A stretch of 64,000 nt of DNA, taken from the NCBI RefSeq assembly GCF_028640845.1, contig NC_080539.1:180805459-180869458 (forward strand). The letters are read 5' to 3'. Source of the stretch: Ahaetulla prasina. Taxonomy: Eukaryota > Chordata > Lepidosauria > Squamata > Colubridae. Shown piece after piece: positions 22,277 to 36,227 of this stretch. Position 1 is the first letter of the stretch. The number at the start of each line of letters is the position of its first letter. Below the pieces are notes generated by a model. That model saw only the letters and a program-made list of their open reading frames with translations, was not told the DNA's origin and made no database searches. Made by a program: the position numbers and the translations under genes.

Positions 22277-23125
22277 AAAAACCAACAACAACAACAAATC
22301 ATATTCCAATGAGGCTGTAAACAACTGTTAAATGTATTTAGTTTTTGAAAAAAATTGCACTTTATTTTGCATGTTTCAAATTCTTTTCCTTTTTATTTTC
22401 ATTTAGCAAGCTCTATGGACCAGGGGCTCGTTCTCTTAGATCACAATCCATTACTTGGGATGACATTAGCTGTGGCCCACTGTAATTTACAAGGTACAGT
22501 AATATAGTCATCAGATATGAAAATGCCAAAATATTCTGTCACCTCACATGGATTGGCTAGGTTTATGGACTGGATAATGTTCCATGTATTCACCATCCAA
22601 TCTAAGCACTGAATTTTGTCAGTAAAGAAAAAAGAAGATTGATCTACACTGTACAGCATAGAGCAGCGGTTGCCATAAAACTTCTACAATAAGAATTTTA
22701 TTTCTTTTGCTTTTTTTATTCCTGTAAAGCAACATGTTTGTAGGCTGCCCAGAAAAGGATTTAGGTCAGAATGTGATCAACAATTCCATTTTTCTCCCTC
22801 CAATTTTCTCAGATAGTTTTCTCTAATTCTCCCTCCTTCATTTCTGTTCTTCATACATGTTCTTTTTGAAATTGAGTTGAGTAGAAAAGGCGCAATATAC
22901 AAATGGAACAGTTATAAACTTATATTACACTGTCAGCAATCATTCTCTCTTTCTGTGTGTCTCGACACATATACAACCCTATCATCAGTGCATCTGAGTA
23001 GAGCTCAACAGTAGCCAGTACTCAATTTCATTCTATTTAAATTATCCTCCACCATCATCCAGGTCATTATCCCTGATGTATCAGCTCTTAAAAACCATAA
23101 ATAAATGTAAAGTTCTTCATTCAAC
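22277..23125. other. AT-rich intron, no feature seen
   Basis: No exon or firm repeat was recognised. A short phrase AGAGCAGCGGTTGCC at 22662 looks like a hAT end but has no partner. Confidence 0.35.
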
Positions 23126-23127
23126 TA

Positions 23128-23262
23128 CCGTGTTTCCCCGAAAATAAGGCCCTGTCTTATATTTTTTTGAACCCTGAAATAAGTGCTTGGCCTTATTATC
23201 ACGCACTCAAAAGCCCGATTGGGCATATTATCAGGGGATGTCTTATTTTCGGGGAAACAGGG
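23128..23262. mobile_element. Mariner/Tc1-type MITE, TA duplication
   Basis: The 135-bp element has ends CCGTGTTTCCCCGAAAATAA and TTATTTTCGGGGAAACAGGG, flanked by TA at 23126-23127 and 23263-23264. It is in opposite internal orientation to, and better preserved than, the copy at 18043. Confidence 0.9.
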
Positions 23263-23264
23263 TA

Positions 23265-25510
23265 GGTTTTCTATATTTGTACAGTTTTTAATGTAAAAGA
23301 CTTCTACTCCACTTTTCCCAAATATGAGTAAGTGTAAATTTAACTTATGGTCCATGATTGATCCATATATTTTTTACTGTGTTATAATTGGCAGTTTAGG
23401 AATACAGATTATACAGAATGTTACTAATTAGAAAAACGTTTGTAATAAAGCATTCAGATTATTTCTAAAGGCAATATGAGTAATTGTTTTGTTTTCTAAT
23501 GTCTTCCGGAAAAATAAAATGCATTATTCCTGTATCTTTGAAGAATTACAATATTTGAAACAGACATTTAAGTTGTTGTAACAGCTTAAAACATCTGAGC
23601 AGTACATTGATCTAGTTCAGAAAACTGAGAACATGCATGATTTATTGATTTATTATCTGAAACAAGGGTAATTTCCTTTATACAAAGTATAGAAGTGTTA
23701 AAAGCAGGTACATGTAAAGTATGTACAAAACTACACTAAAGGCCTTTAAAAGATTTTCATATAAAAATTTAAAATTTCCATGAAATATATGCTTGGTTTC
23801 TGTACACATGGGCTATTAAATTAACACTTTTAAACTAATAAAAAGTATTTACAAAATTGAATGGACATTTCTCCCCTCAGAAGACAAGCAAGGGAAAAGA
23901 TGACCCTCCAGTTAAATTACCAAGGAGAGAGCTGAAGCCTATACTGCTAACTAGTAGCTTTTCTGTAATCTTGGGAAAGAGTGACACAAATATCCTCATG
24001 TACTTTTTAGGAGTTGTAATTTAGCCTCCTTACCAGCTATTGTAATGGGTCAATAAGAGGATTTCTAGTGATATAGCAATGTTCCTGAATGGGGCTAAAA
24101 ATATTGGATCCATTTTTCTGCAAAATTTGGGCCTTTGGAATGGGAATTAGGACTGGGACCCAAAATCACAACATCCAACTTAAATCATTTTTCCCTTAAA
24201 TTCTGGCAGCATGATTTTGAAGGCACTATTACTTCAAAAAAAAAAAGTGCTGGGGAAAGAGGCATATGCAGCTCAACACTGTTCCTTGTGACTGATCCTT
24301 TGATTTTGAGGTGCGTGTGGTTAAACTGTCTTTCTACAATCAATCTGAGACAACTTTGCAATTATAGGATATAAGACCATTAGCATTTGATACAAACTCA
24401 CATGGTTGGCATATATAAATATTTTTAATTATTTCAAAGCGGATGTAATATGTACATCCTTTTTCTTTTTCCAAAAAGTTGTTTGATATGGTTTGCATAA
24501 GGATTTCCATTACCAGACGCTGTGTGTAGCACATTACAGATGTCTGCAGCCTGCAAGTATCAACAATGCTTTGAATAACACCCCCAGTATAACAGTCCTC
24601 TTGTCATTGGTGTTGCGTATTATAGCATAGGAATCCCACACAAGTGGATGAACAGACTTTAAATAATACCATCTGACACTGGGGAGTGGGGGGGGGGGAG
24701 AGGAATAGAAATCTGACAAAGGATTGGAAATGGTTGTTAGCCATGGGAAATAGGATCCAAGCCACTGGGGAGAGGATCATCCTTCTTCTCTTTGATCAGA
24801 CCAACTATACTTTTAAATATTGTTTCCTACAATTCATGGGAAAAGATTTTACCACCATTTAAATGCTACTTAAGAAGCTACTGCCATTCTTTTTTGCAAA
24901 TTTATTTCAAAGTAATATTTTCTGAAGAACATCCTAACTCACTTAAGTTGTTCCACAGAGTGCACAGGTTATGCTAGAAGCAGACAAAAACGGTGTACTA
25001 ATATCAAAAAAAAGGATACATACATGGGCACAGGTTGCCCATGTTATCTGTCGTCCTATTAGTCACATTTCATCCCTGCTATAAACCAATCTAAAATTAA
25101 AGTCTGACATAGCATTTAAATGGAACATTTGTCTGTTAGTTTGAGAAGACTTGCTGCACAATGGAATTTCTTATTGCTTTATTCCTCTTTGTTTTCTGTA
25201 TTGTTCTTCTGTTATGAAATGCTGCTCTTTCAGTAAAGGAAAATAATTGGGCATTGTACTAAAGTATCTAGTTTAAATATTTCAATTTATATCAATGCAG
25301 TTACAAGTTGAGATACTAATGTTTGTTTTTTAGGCTTTCAAGAGAAAAACATAAAAACTCAGATCATAAAATATAAAATGCAGATTTAGGAAAAAAAGGG
25401 AGGAAATAAAGTGATAAGTACTTTGGAAATCAGGTAATAAGATTCCATGCAAGAGAGGTAATCGAAGGTATTAATTTGATCACAGTTAACCTCAGCTAGA
25501 CTAGTACAAA
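23265..25510. other. AT-rich intron, no feature seen
   Basis: Unique-looking intron apart from a short G run at about 24685-24700. Confidence 0.4.
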
Positions 25511-25511
25511 T

Positions 25512-25830
25512 GTCAGAGTTCCAAGTAACACCCCCAACAAAAGAAAACTCTAAGGCTTGAGGTTCCTCAAAGTTCCTTTTTATTGAAGATGTCATATTGG
25601 CACATCTGGGAAAACCTGAATCTGACAGTTTCCAGGTTTTCTCCTCCCAAGTGAAAGTTCAAGTCGCTGCCCAGCACCCTCATGCCCATCACATAGTCCA
25701 ATCATCCACTGTCCAAACTGGAGACACTTCTCAGTTATCCAACTTCAGGTGCCAGGGCAATGCGTCCTTGACTCTCCGAGAAAAGAATGTTATTTTGATA
25801 TTTTGACTACGGACTACATATCACCCATAC
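25512..25830 (-). mobile_element. LTR-like fragment
   Basis: The plus strand begins TGTCAGAGTTCCAAGTAACA. On the minus strand an AATAAA (from TTTTTATTGAAG at 25578) lies about 65 bases before the terminal CTCTGACA, which fits a poly(A) signal near the end of an LTR. The other end and the target duplication could not be fixed. Confidence 0.4.
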
Positions 25831-25834
25831 TCTA

Positions 25835-28800
25835 TGCAATCCCCCCTCCCATTTTTCCCACAGAAGAATATGTGGCAGGCTTGAAAGCCCAAATGTAAAA
25901 GATGGCTTCCAAATCTATCAGCAAATATCTCATAATTATTCATCAAAATACTGGAAGAGGTTGCAATCAGAAAGGATTTCTTTTCATATGTAAAGTAAAC
26001 TTGTGAAAAAGTTGTGCCTTACTGGAAGACAATATTAAAGGAAGTTAGAATAATAACTAAAGAAAAGACATAATGTTTTCTAGAATTGGGATTATTACAT
26101 ATTTTTGAGGAGATAACTAAAAAAGGAACTTATTGTATTCTTACTCTGGCCTGATAAATTAATAATTGCTCAAAATATGGAAAATATCATTTGTTCAAAT
26201 TGACATATTAAGATATGGTCAACTGCTCTAAGGAAATATAATGACTTTTCATTGGGATGAATATTTTAATTTATATTTCTTTTTATCTGCAAAAATTATA
26301 TACAGAATACAGAAACTCTAAGAATAATAATTCTTATTTTGATCATTCTTATTTAAATCTAGTGATTTATGTAAACTATGAAATGAATAAGCTTGAAATA
26401 AGCTATTATAATCCATTCTTGTTTTTTTCTATAGAAAGTAAAATAATAGTAATAATTTTTTTTTTTAAAAAAAGTCTTTGACTAAAAGCTATCCTTAACC
26501 TTAGGTTGGCAGTTTCCATTGGAACAAGTCCCACAGAACCAAATGTTCCTTCAGGGAGAAAAAAACATTCTGATTTCTTCGCACACAGTGGCAAAACAAA
26601 ACAAAACAAAAAATCTTTCAACTCCATTGTAAACAACAGCAACAAAAAAACCCTTACAAATATCTGAAGAATAAAAATACCTATTCGGTGATGTTTATTA
26701 AAAGTGAAAAAAGGTTTCTTTACATGAAAACAAAAATTGAAAATCCTACTTTAAAATTAATGGATTGTTTCTGTTAAAAAAAACCGGAATTTCTTCAGAG
26801 GCCTGATATGCCAAAATGAAACTTTCTCTTCACCATCATAAAATAGTGGATTTTGAAATCTTCTGCCCTGTCACTGTGTGATTGTGGGAGATCTGGTCCT
26901 GTCTGAATAGCAGTGGCATGCCAGTGTTACATATAATTCATAATTTCCTTGTTCTGCAAGTGAAGTTAACTGGCCAAAGAGCAAAAACGAGATTTCTTGG
27001 GATCATTTAAAATTGATGCTGAATACAAACAGAAAAAGATCTAGTCATAGTTTTCTCATGGTACAGGCATAATACAGATTTGATAAAAATGCTTACAGTT
27101 TTGAGACTTGATTAGGAACTTTCAACACACACCTGTTTATAGATTCAAAAGGTTATGCCATGTGCATAGTAAGAATTTAGTTGAGGTTCCAAACTAGAAA
27201 TACTGTTCTGTAGGGAATTGGTAAGTAAGTTCCACTGGCCCGCAATTGTTCCTTTTCCCAGCAGCTGCGGAGTACCACAAACCACTACTTTGTCCCCAGT
27301 GCAACTTACATTTATATTAAGCTGTTACGTGTGATCATGAAAAGATTAGGATTCACTATAACACTCCATTCTAATATACACACACAGGAGTTAAATGTGG
27401 CTGTGTTTAATTGAAATGGAAGGCCAGATATAGTGGTTGGTTGGATAAAGACAAATAGGCTGAAGTAGAATCCTGGCAAGACTATCCTGGTAATGGGTAG
27501 TTAATAGGTCTGCCAACAGAGAACTCTACGTGTTCTACATGGGACTGAATTTCCGGAATTGTCTGAAGAGTTGCAGAGTGTGACCATCTGAAGGGCTGCC
27601 AAAGACTGTCCAGTAATGCTATGATAGCACTAGGGAAGAGGGGTATTCACACATTTTTTAAAGAAGTAGGGTAGAAATGAGAATTCATTCTGGGAGGCAA
27701 GCCATTTCAATCCCCACCTGTAAAACTCCCAATTCCCATCGACAGAATTTTGAAGAAATTAAACCAATATAGACCATATTTGTCTCTGAGTTTGAATCAC
27801 TTGTTTAATATATATTTTTAATATTTAGCATTATTGTATAAGCTAAATGATGAATTTAACCAATCATGATTTTTCATTTGGGTTGAATTGTTCTTTGTCT
27901 ATATACTGACAATAATATATTACATTATTTGATTCCATCTGTACACTCTGAAACTAATCTCTCTCTCTCTCTCCCTCCCTCCCTCCCTCCCCCCCCCTCA
28001 CACACACTTAAACATTAAATATTACATTTAATCATATCTGTATAGCTGCATGCCCTGATACTCATGTGCATAATAGAGTTTTAAAATCTTACTTTGTATG
28101 TAATGTACTGTACATTCTGTATTTGATGAAAAGCACCTGGATACATTGGCAGATTCTGGATATACTTAATAATTAGAAGCACAAAGGCTGGCCGTACAGT
28201 ACATCTTCTCAGGAGCTTGACCATCAGAGCAGGCAAAGGAATTCTTCTGCTGTTCACAACACTTATTGTATAATAACTAAGTTAAAGTTGTTTAATGTTA
28301 GCAATGTTTAGAAGTACTAAGAAAGGAGATGCTTATAACCCATTCTTAGGATGAATTTTGCAGCAGCTTCTAAAAAGTCAGAGATTTGCCTTTGAGACAT
28401 CTCCAAAAAGAACCTCATATCAACTTTGGTTGGCAAGAAGCCTATTTGGGAAGGATATTTTCATCTATTAAAAGTATTGGTCTTCCACTGTTTATTCAAA
28501 TAAGAAATGTATTATGAAAGCAGTTTTGTGCCTGTGGTGCTGAATTATTGCTATGTAACACTCAAGAGCGGGAAATTTATCCCTAAACTAGAAGGCAAAG
28601 TGACAGATGAATAGTGTGCTTTTTAATCCTAAGGGAATAACTCCTGAAATGCAGCATTCAGAATGCAATATTGTCTGCGAATCAGTTCAGATTTTTTCAT
28701 CACAGGGTTTTTCTTCCCGTATACAGTGAGGGTCAGTAGATGAGCTCCCCATTATAAAATTATTTGACAGCAAATAATTTTATTTAAAAGAAAAAAAATC

Positions 28801-29105
28801 AATGACGATATTTTGAAAAATTTAAGATACTTTCTACTAAAATAAGAGAGTATAATGTATTGACTTTATGATCCTGTTTTCTTTACTTTATCATAACATA
28901 TCAAACTTAATTGGTCAAAGAACCTTTCTGTACAAACAAAGCAGAATCACGGCTAAAAAGCAGTGTTGGGCAGATGTGGTTTGACAATTCTATTCAGGAT
29001 CTGAAAGATATTCCTGACCCAACCTGGGTTGCTCCAAGGGTAATCCATTCTAATATTTCTGGGCTCAGAAACAGATTCCCTTCAACCTCTTCTATGTAGA
29101 AAAAA
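25835..29105. other. AT-rich intron with a (CT)n run
   Basis: Nothing recognised except the pyrimidine-rich simple repeat at 27957-28000 (CTCT then CCCT units, then C run and CA). Confidence 0.4.
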
Positions 29106-29114
29106 CATAAATGC

Positions 29115-29875
29115 CAAATTAGATGCAATATTTTAGTTTTTTCATCCAAATAGGTGCTTTGGGGAATAGTTTGACTCCCTCTTCTTTGTGGCAACCCCTG
29201 AGATATCTGAACACTGCTATCATGTCACCCCTAGTCCTTCTTTTCATAATACTAGACATATCCAGTTCCAGCAACCGTTCTTTATATGTTTTATCCTTGA
29301 ATCCCCTAATCATCTTTATTGCTCTTCTTTGCATACTTTCTAAAGTCTCAACATTTTTTGCATCGTGGCGACCAAAACTGAATGCAATATTCCAAGTGTG
29401 GCCTTACCAAGGCATTATAAAGTGGTATTAACACTTCACGTGATCTTGATTCTATCCCTCTGTTTATGCAGCCTAGAACTGTGTTGGCTTTTTTGGCAGC
29501 TGTTGCACACTGCTGGCTCATATTTAAGTGATTGTCCACTAGGACTCCAACTTCCCTCTCACAGTCACTACTACTAAGCAAAGTACCACATATACTGTAC
29601 CTGTGCATTTTGTTTTTCTTGCCTAAATGTAGAACCTTACTTTTGTCATCACTGAATTTCATTCTGTTAGATAGCACCCAATGTTCAAGTCTGTCAAGAT
29701 CCTTCTGTATCTTAAGCCTATCTTCCAGAGTTTTGGCTATTCCTGCTAGCTTGGTGTCGTCTGCAAATTTGATGAGTTCTCCATCTATCCCTGTGTCCAA
29801 ATCATTGATGAATATGTTGAAGAGTACTGGGACTAAAATAGAGCCCTGGGGTACCCCATTGCATACCTCCTAGCT
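29115..29875 (-). mobile_element. CR1 LINE internal fragment
   Basis: Minus-strand copy of the same region as the CR1 at 9755. The frame at 29348-29800 reads IDGELIKFADDTKLAGIAKT (motif C as FADD), RLEHWVLSNRMKFSDDKSK, and RPHLEYCIQFWSPRCKK, then shifts to a second frame at 29119-29334 (QRRAIKMIRGFKDKTYKERL). The fragment lacks the final CR1 3' end. Better preserved than the 9755 copy but still frameshifted. Confidence 0.85.
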
Positions 29876-29879
29876 GCAT

Positions 29880-31180
29880 ACTTCCTAGAAAACTAGATAA
29901 TTAAGATTGACCCATATTTCACTGGAATTGTACTGAGAACCTTCGAGGTATTTGTTAAATGCATTTTAAAAACCTCAATTTGAAATATTGCAAATAAACT
30001 TTGCCAGTGAGGATTCATGGCAAACTACACATCCCTGAACAAGCGGGAATGCAACAGCCATACAATGAACTGTGGCTTGCAAAATCTCTCCAGAAAAAAG
30101 AGGAAAAAAATGTGGGATCGCTCACTGGTACTGTAGACAACTGTTCCTCATCAGTAGATTGCAGGAACTGAGATTTTTACGGTTGGCTTGAATTGAGCAG
30201 TTGAGAGTTGAGGGATTTCAACCAAGCTCATACCATAATGTAGCTTATATGGACATGCTGGAACTTTGGACAAAGGATCCAAATGGATCCGAAATAAGAT
30301 TTTGAAATTAATTTTATAAATCCTTCCCATGGGAAAATGCTGTTATTTTGAATTCTTAAAAAAACACATGATAGGATGGCACTTTGAAGGATGGGCCCTG
30401 GAGGGAAGCAGAAGAAACTAAAGATTACAATTAAGGATATGTAAGATGATGCACTGTTGGCATTTAACTCTGCATAAACCATCAAAGATGTATAAGAGAG
30501 TATCAAATGTATATTGGAAATGCAAACAATTTGAAGCGACCTTTTATCATCTCTGATGAACATGTAAGAAAGCTAAGACTTACTGGAACCTAAGACTGGA
30601 GCAGACTCAGCAAAAAGCAATGGGGATCATTAGGGAACAGAAACATGAGTTGTCATGAGATTAAAGAAAGAAGAATTATGTAAGTTTGAGAAAAGATGAC
30701 AGGTGATGAAATACTTTCATACTTTTCAAATACCTGAAGGAATGTTGCCCAGAAGAAGGGGGTGCTCTTTTTTCTATTATCCCAAAGGGCAAGTCAAAGA
30801 ATAAGGATGGACTGAATGCTAGAAAAGTCTTATTTGGACTTGTTTTACCCGTTGTTCAATGTTGCACAATTCATTGTCCACTCTGTTAGCAATCAGCCTT
30901 CAACTCATAGTTAAACATAGACATTTATCATGCACCTTTTCTAAACTGACATTTTATCACAATACTATTAACCGTTATCAATTATTTATACAGTTCCCAC
31001 TGAATTGTTGAAGAGCAAAAAAAAAAATCTGATCTGCCACTCCCCGTGTGATGTGAAACTGTACTTTATCTTCCTGTTATTTTTCATATCTTTTTGATTA
31101 AAATTCTGCCAAAACCTCTCCAGGCATACTTAACAAACTAATTGTGCTGAAGTTTTTACATTTACTTGTGCTACCTTCCT
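29880..31180. other. AT-rich intron, no feature seen
   Basis: No exon or firm repeat. The phrase GATGGCACTTTGAAGGATGGGCC near 30376 and CCTAAGACTGGAGCAGACTC near 30590 gave no family match by eye. Confidence 0.35.
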
Positions 31181-31184
31181 TTCT

Positions 31185-31455
31185 TGTCAGGCTTCCAGGT
31201 AGACCAAACAGAAAACACAATCAGATGAGCTGATTCTATTTATTATAAAGCTAGAATATAGAATCTTAACAAGTCTAAAATACAATTCTCCCCCATCTTT
31301 TTTACAGCCCAGGAAATTGGGGAAAGTCTCTTCTGAGCCTGTTGCCTCACCCACTACCCAGCTGAAGCTATGCTGTCTCTTACCCGACTGTTCCCTGGTC
31401 AGCATCTTTTGGCCTTGTCTCCCAAGGTCTTGCATTCACTGCATTCTACAGGAAG
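31185..31455 (-). mobile_element. LTR-like fragment
   Basis: The plus strand begins TGTCAGGCTTCCAGGTAGAC. On the minus strand AATAAATAGAATCAGC lies about 45 bases before the terminal GCCTGACA, as expected for an LTR poly(A) region. The far end near 31450 is only approximate and no target duplication was found. Confidence 0.4.
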
Positions 31456-31544
31456 TGAATAACAGAATTTTTCTATTTAACAGATAAAATTCCAAATAGC
31501 CCATTCGTTTTTCTTTAGTCTCATAACTATCCACACATTCATGT

Positions 31545-31667
<123 letters not shown>

Positions 31668-31669
31668 GA

Positions 31670-33840
31670 TATTATTTTGCAAGCCAACATTTTGTTCCCC
31701 TCATCCCTACAATCTGGGCGCATATGCTGTATACATTATTTTTTATTTAAAACATTTATTTAAATTAACTTCAGTTGATTTGCTTTTTCTGTTTATCCAA
31801 TAAGTAGTATTTCAAATTAATTAGTATCAAACTAAATAACAAAGCTATATTCTGCTTATTAGATACTTCGCAAAAAAAATTAAACTAGAAGTATACTAAA
31901 ATGTATCTGCTGTGAAAATTTTATATTGATAAATCTTTCATTAGTAAGAAAAGTACTTGAAAATACATTTTGGGCAACACTGACTTATACTGGTTGCCAA
32001 AGAGTTTATTTTCATATACCTTACTTTAGACCCAATGGTGGTGATATTTACAATGTAAACCAATGGGATACACTACTAAGTTAAAGCAAAGATCTCCAAA
32101 GATTTATATTACATTTTCATTTTCTTCATCTATATATGTTCTCAAATTTAGATCAGAACATTTAATTAACAGAAAATATACTTTATAATAATCTATGCAT
32201 AGTATCCCTAATAAGTAATTGATTGAGCTAGTTTTTTTCAATCCAAGTAAATTCACTTTGTTTCATTAATATACCATACTTCAAAGTAGTCCCAGGGGTG
32301 AGAGGAGCACTTGGGCTGTAAACTCTAAACAGAGAAGGTGGCTCCAACCAATCCCTGGAACAACATCAGAGCTCTCTGTCCAGAAGAGTGCAGTGCTAGG
32401 AACAGCTAAGATTCTGCACAGAATCCTCACCCTGTAAGGGTGATCAGGGTATGAATGTAGGAATATGTACTGTATGTATGTTTTTATATATGTATATAAA
32501 ATCTCCCTTGGAAATAAAAAGGGATGAAACTGTAATTTTTAATTTAAAATTTCACAAAGACAATTTAAAAATGCAGAGTAAACAATATTTGTTTTCTATA
32601 TAACTCATCATAACTGAAACCATACCGCCAAACAATCATATCCTGTTTGGGCCATAATGACATCAGAAATCCATGTTTATCATTTGCTTTGGACAACTTA
32701 GCATGTTTTTGGCCCAGGGCAAAGTGGAAATAAAACCATTTGCAGCTGGCCAAACCAAGATAACCACACATTTCTGAAGTAATTGATACCTAAAAGAACA
32801 TAGCCTTTAGATCACAGTTCATGATTTAAGTACACTAATTCTTTAAAGGAGGTTGTTAAAGATTTTAAAGAATATACTGGACTTATTCCAAGATTTAACA
32901 TGCAGAACCTATACTAAACATGGCAAATAAGATATTCTATACTTCTTTATGCACTAATTACCACTTTTTTAAGGGAATGAAATATATTTCCTGCATTGTT
33001 TTAAATGTCCACAGTATTTTTAGAGAGTCTAGGCCAAAACATTTTAAATGATACAGAATAATAAAATATTTCATTGTTCATGCAATCCTTGAGAAAATGG
33101 AATGCAGTTTTTCCATTTTCTAGTCTATTTTAAGATTCCAAATTTAATGAAATAACTTTATTTTATTTTTGCTTCTCTCACTTTTAAAAGTTTATACCAT
33201 ATTGTTTAATTCCCTTGTCTTTCTCTTTTTAATTTATTTATAGTTTAGAATTATATCTGTATCATGATTAAATGTGTTAAGATTGGATTTGCGTATTTTA
33301 GCCAGGAAGAAACCCAGTTAGTTTTATCCATAATTTGCTTTGTAATGTTAAATCATGAATGAAGGAAAAGTAACATTACATTATAGCAAATATACATAAA
33401 ATGATAACACTTAATTTCTGTTATATCCAGATCCCAATTGTCCTTCTGATCTTGCCTTTCTTCTTTATAAGAATAACATATTGTACAAACAAGGAAATCT
33501 ATGAAAATAAAACCAGCAGAACGTAACTTTTATTTCATAATTTATGTTATGAAACAACACTATAATTGATCTAGTGTAAAACAGTCCACAAAGCATTTTA
33601 AAATCTTTTCCCTTCATTAATTAGTAGGAAGTGGCAACTATTACATTAATAAAATTATTATTGGCATACTTTGGTTCTTAACCTTAAAGTTGAAGCAATC
33701 TAAAATTAGCATAATTGACAGCCCAGTTAATAACTTCAATGTATATCATATCATGACTTTTGAGATAAGAGAGCGGCAAATTTGTGATAAAAAGGAAAGA
33801 AAAGAAGGAATGTGGCAACAGTTTATGATTTCTTAATTGT
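31670..33840. other. AT-rich intron with one unclassified repeat
   Basis: Mostly unique intron. The stretch at about 32285-32460 (TCCCTGGAACAACATCAGAG, then CAGAAGAGTGCAGTGCTAGG and AACAGCTAAGATTCTGC) is a piece of a known vertebrate LINE 3' region by memory, but I cannot name the clade. Confidence 0.4.
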
Positions 33841-33844
33841 GACT

Positions 33845-34255
33845 ATAGTTAGTCTTTCTTTACTGACCATTTGCTCAGCGACTGTTCAAAATTACGAAGG
33901 CACTGAATACTCAAACTTCAAACTCAACATTCTGGCCAATGCAGCTTCTTCACAATCTTGATTTGGGTATTTGGCAATTGAATAGTCGTATTGACAACTA
34001 TTGAACTATCGTGTGATCAAATGAGGGAAGGGAGGGAAGAAGGGAGGGAGGGAGGGAAGGAAGGAAGGAAGGAAGGAAGGAAGGAAGGAAGGGAGGGAGG
34101 GAGGGAGGGAGGGAGGGAGGGAGGGAGGATGGATTTCTGATGTTCTCTGCCAGCTTCCCACAAGGAAACTTAATGGAGAAGCCAGTAGGAAGTTGCAAGT
34201 CACTTGCATTCCCACTGCATTTTTGCTCATCCATAGTCATTCTGTTCTCTGTTTA
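33845..34255. mobile_element. MITE of the 'cacttagcaac' family, interrupted by a microsatellite
   Basis: The left part (TTTACTGACCATTTGCTCAG, CGACTGTTCAAAATTACGAA) and the right part (TCTGCCAGCTTCCCACAAG, AATGGAGAAGCCAGTAGGA) belong to the same family as 6436-6795. They are separated by the GGAA/GGGA array at 34023-34128, which seems to have expanded inside the element. Confidence 0.6.
34023..34128. repeat. (GGAA)n/(GGGA)n microsatellite
   Basis: A pure purine run of about 106 bases, mixed GGGA and GGAA units. The Pro-Ser-Leu-Pro repeats in minus-strand frames here are artefacts. Pure purine-pyrimidine mirror runs can adopt triplex structure (general knowledge). Confidence 0.97.
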
Positions 34256-34259
34256 GAAA

Positions 34260-35265
34260 ATATCTCTCAAAAGTTGACCAATGGGCATCCGTTGCTTATT
34301 ACCTCAACAGAAATACCATACTGAGACAGTTTCAAACATTCTCTCAGGTACTTTAAATCTCATTAATTAGATATAGCAAGTATCAAGTATACTATTACAC
34401 CTTTTACTATATATGGTTAATAATTATTACTGTGTTATATGTCTAACAAACAAAGAAGCAGAGAGAGAAACAAGTAACTAATATGTGTAGAATGTGTATA
34501 TGTCCACACAGAACATCCAAATTTCTGTTAAAAATTTAAGAGGAAAACTGAATGCAAATATGTCAATAAGAATGAACAAAGCTGCCTATATTGTGACTCT
34601 TGAGGTTACAAAAGAAAAAAGTAGGGAGGAAAAATTATGCTATGAAGATTTTAACTAGTACTTCCCAGAATCCAAAGAAAGATTTGGCACCCATACAAAT
34701 TAGCCTAGAGGCCAGGAAAGCTATATAAATTTAGATATCATTGTGTTGAACATATGGCTAGCTTGATAGAAACTTGCTTTGCAGATGTTGCCATTCATCT
34801 TCATTGGAACAACATATAAAGTTTCAAAGTGAGGGTTGCCTTTGTCAAAAATTCAAATATAACATTGGAACTGAAAACTACTGTCTTATGATTCTTAAAA
34901 AGTAATTATGCATTTGTACTCAGTTCAACTGGACTCCTAGATATCTATGTTTGGGATAAGAGTCTTATTTGCTCTTTAAAAAGAGCAATATTGTTATAAA
35001 AATGAATTCTTTGGAATAACTCACATCAGTTCATTACAATATAGTATCTCTTTATCCTTTCAGCTGCTACTACAGAGGCAACATAGTCACCAGTAGGTCA
35101 TCCAGTCAATCACTCAGATATATTTACTAAAAAGATTAGTTATCAAAAACAACATATTCCCAATCTATATTAAACATTTATTTTCTATTTCTTGTGCCTT
35201 AAATATTTTTCTCTTTTGTTTAGATGAGAAACATTCTTAAAATATTTTACAAAAATCCTAGCTTT
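34260..35265. other. AT-rich intron, no feature seen
   Basis: Unique-looking intron; nothing recognised. Confidence 0.4.
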
Positions 35266-35275
35266 AGAACTGTAC

Positions 35276-35428
35276 CAGTGGTGGGATTCAGCTGGTTCTC
35301 TCCAGATTGCACGAACTGGCAGAGGTGACTGCGGGAGGCTTCACCTACCCGCCCGGACGTAATGCATGACTATGCACGCATGCTCACATTTGCAAACCGG
35401 TAGGGAAGGTAAGTGAATCCCACCTCTG
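35276..35428. mobile_element. hAT-type MITE (CAGTGGTGGGATTCAG ends)
   Basis: The 153-bp element begins CAGTGGTGGGATTCAG and ends TGAATCCCACCTCTG. The flanking octamers AACTGTAC (35268-35275) and AATTGTAC (35429-35436) differ at one base. Its end region AACCGGTAGGGAAGGTAAGT is shared with the element at 57958, so they are one family. Confidence 0.9.
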
Positions 35429-35439
35429 AATTGTACAGA

Positions 35440-36140
35440 TTAACAATAAAAAATGGATCAGATTTCATATCTCTAGGTTATCAGGGTTCCAAGTTACAGA
35501 CCCAAACCAATCAAAACTTAGGGTCTCCTCAAGCCATTTTTGGGAGCATCTTCAGGGCTGCCATATACAGTACATCAAAATTTATGGCAACAGAACATGT
35601 AGATGAAGCCCAAAATATAGAAGAAATAATTTGGAAGGCCAATATCAAAATTAAAACAAAACATTGCTTAATTTAAAGATAATTTTAAATTAAGATAGCT
35701 AACTTATTCCAATTTTATTTTAAACATGCTGCACTGCAGCTGAAATAGCAACTTTCAGAGATTATAAAATCAGAGAATCATTGTTTCTAAACATTTCACA
35801 TATCTTAGCTCATATATGTATAGCTACTTTGAAAATTTAGTTCCTATAGCTTTTTTTTTTTTTTTGCAGCCATGAATATACCATAACCATATAATTTCAG
35901 TTAACTTACAAGCAAGGGATCATGACAAATAACCTCAAATATTGTAACAGAAATAGTGCCATGATATGATACATTTACAAAAATAGAAGACATTGCATAT
36001 GTCTTATTCGAATGCCAGTTATAAGCCCCAGCAAGGGCCTTTTATTTAGAACTTTCAGCACTGGTCAATGAACGCAGTAAAGATTGATTAGAACTTTGTA
36101 TTTAGAATTTATGCATAGAACAGCCTATTGGAACTGCAAC
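35440..36140. other. AT-rich intron, no feature seen
   Basis: Unique-looking intron; nothing recognised. Confidence 0.4.
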
Positions 36141-36144
36141 AACC

Positions 36145-36155
36145 AATTTTATTTT

Positions 36156-36227
<72 letters not shown>

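Noticed and set aside
22655..22700. hAT-like end AGAGCAGCGGTTGCC
   Set aside because: No partner terminus or target duplication was found nearby.
33998..34240. Pro-Ser-Leu-Pro repeat protein
   Set aside because: It is a translation of the GGAA/GGGA microsatellite on the minus strand.
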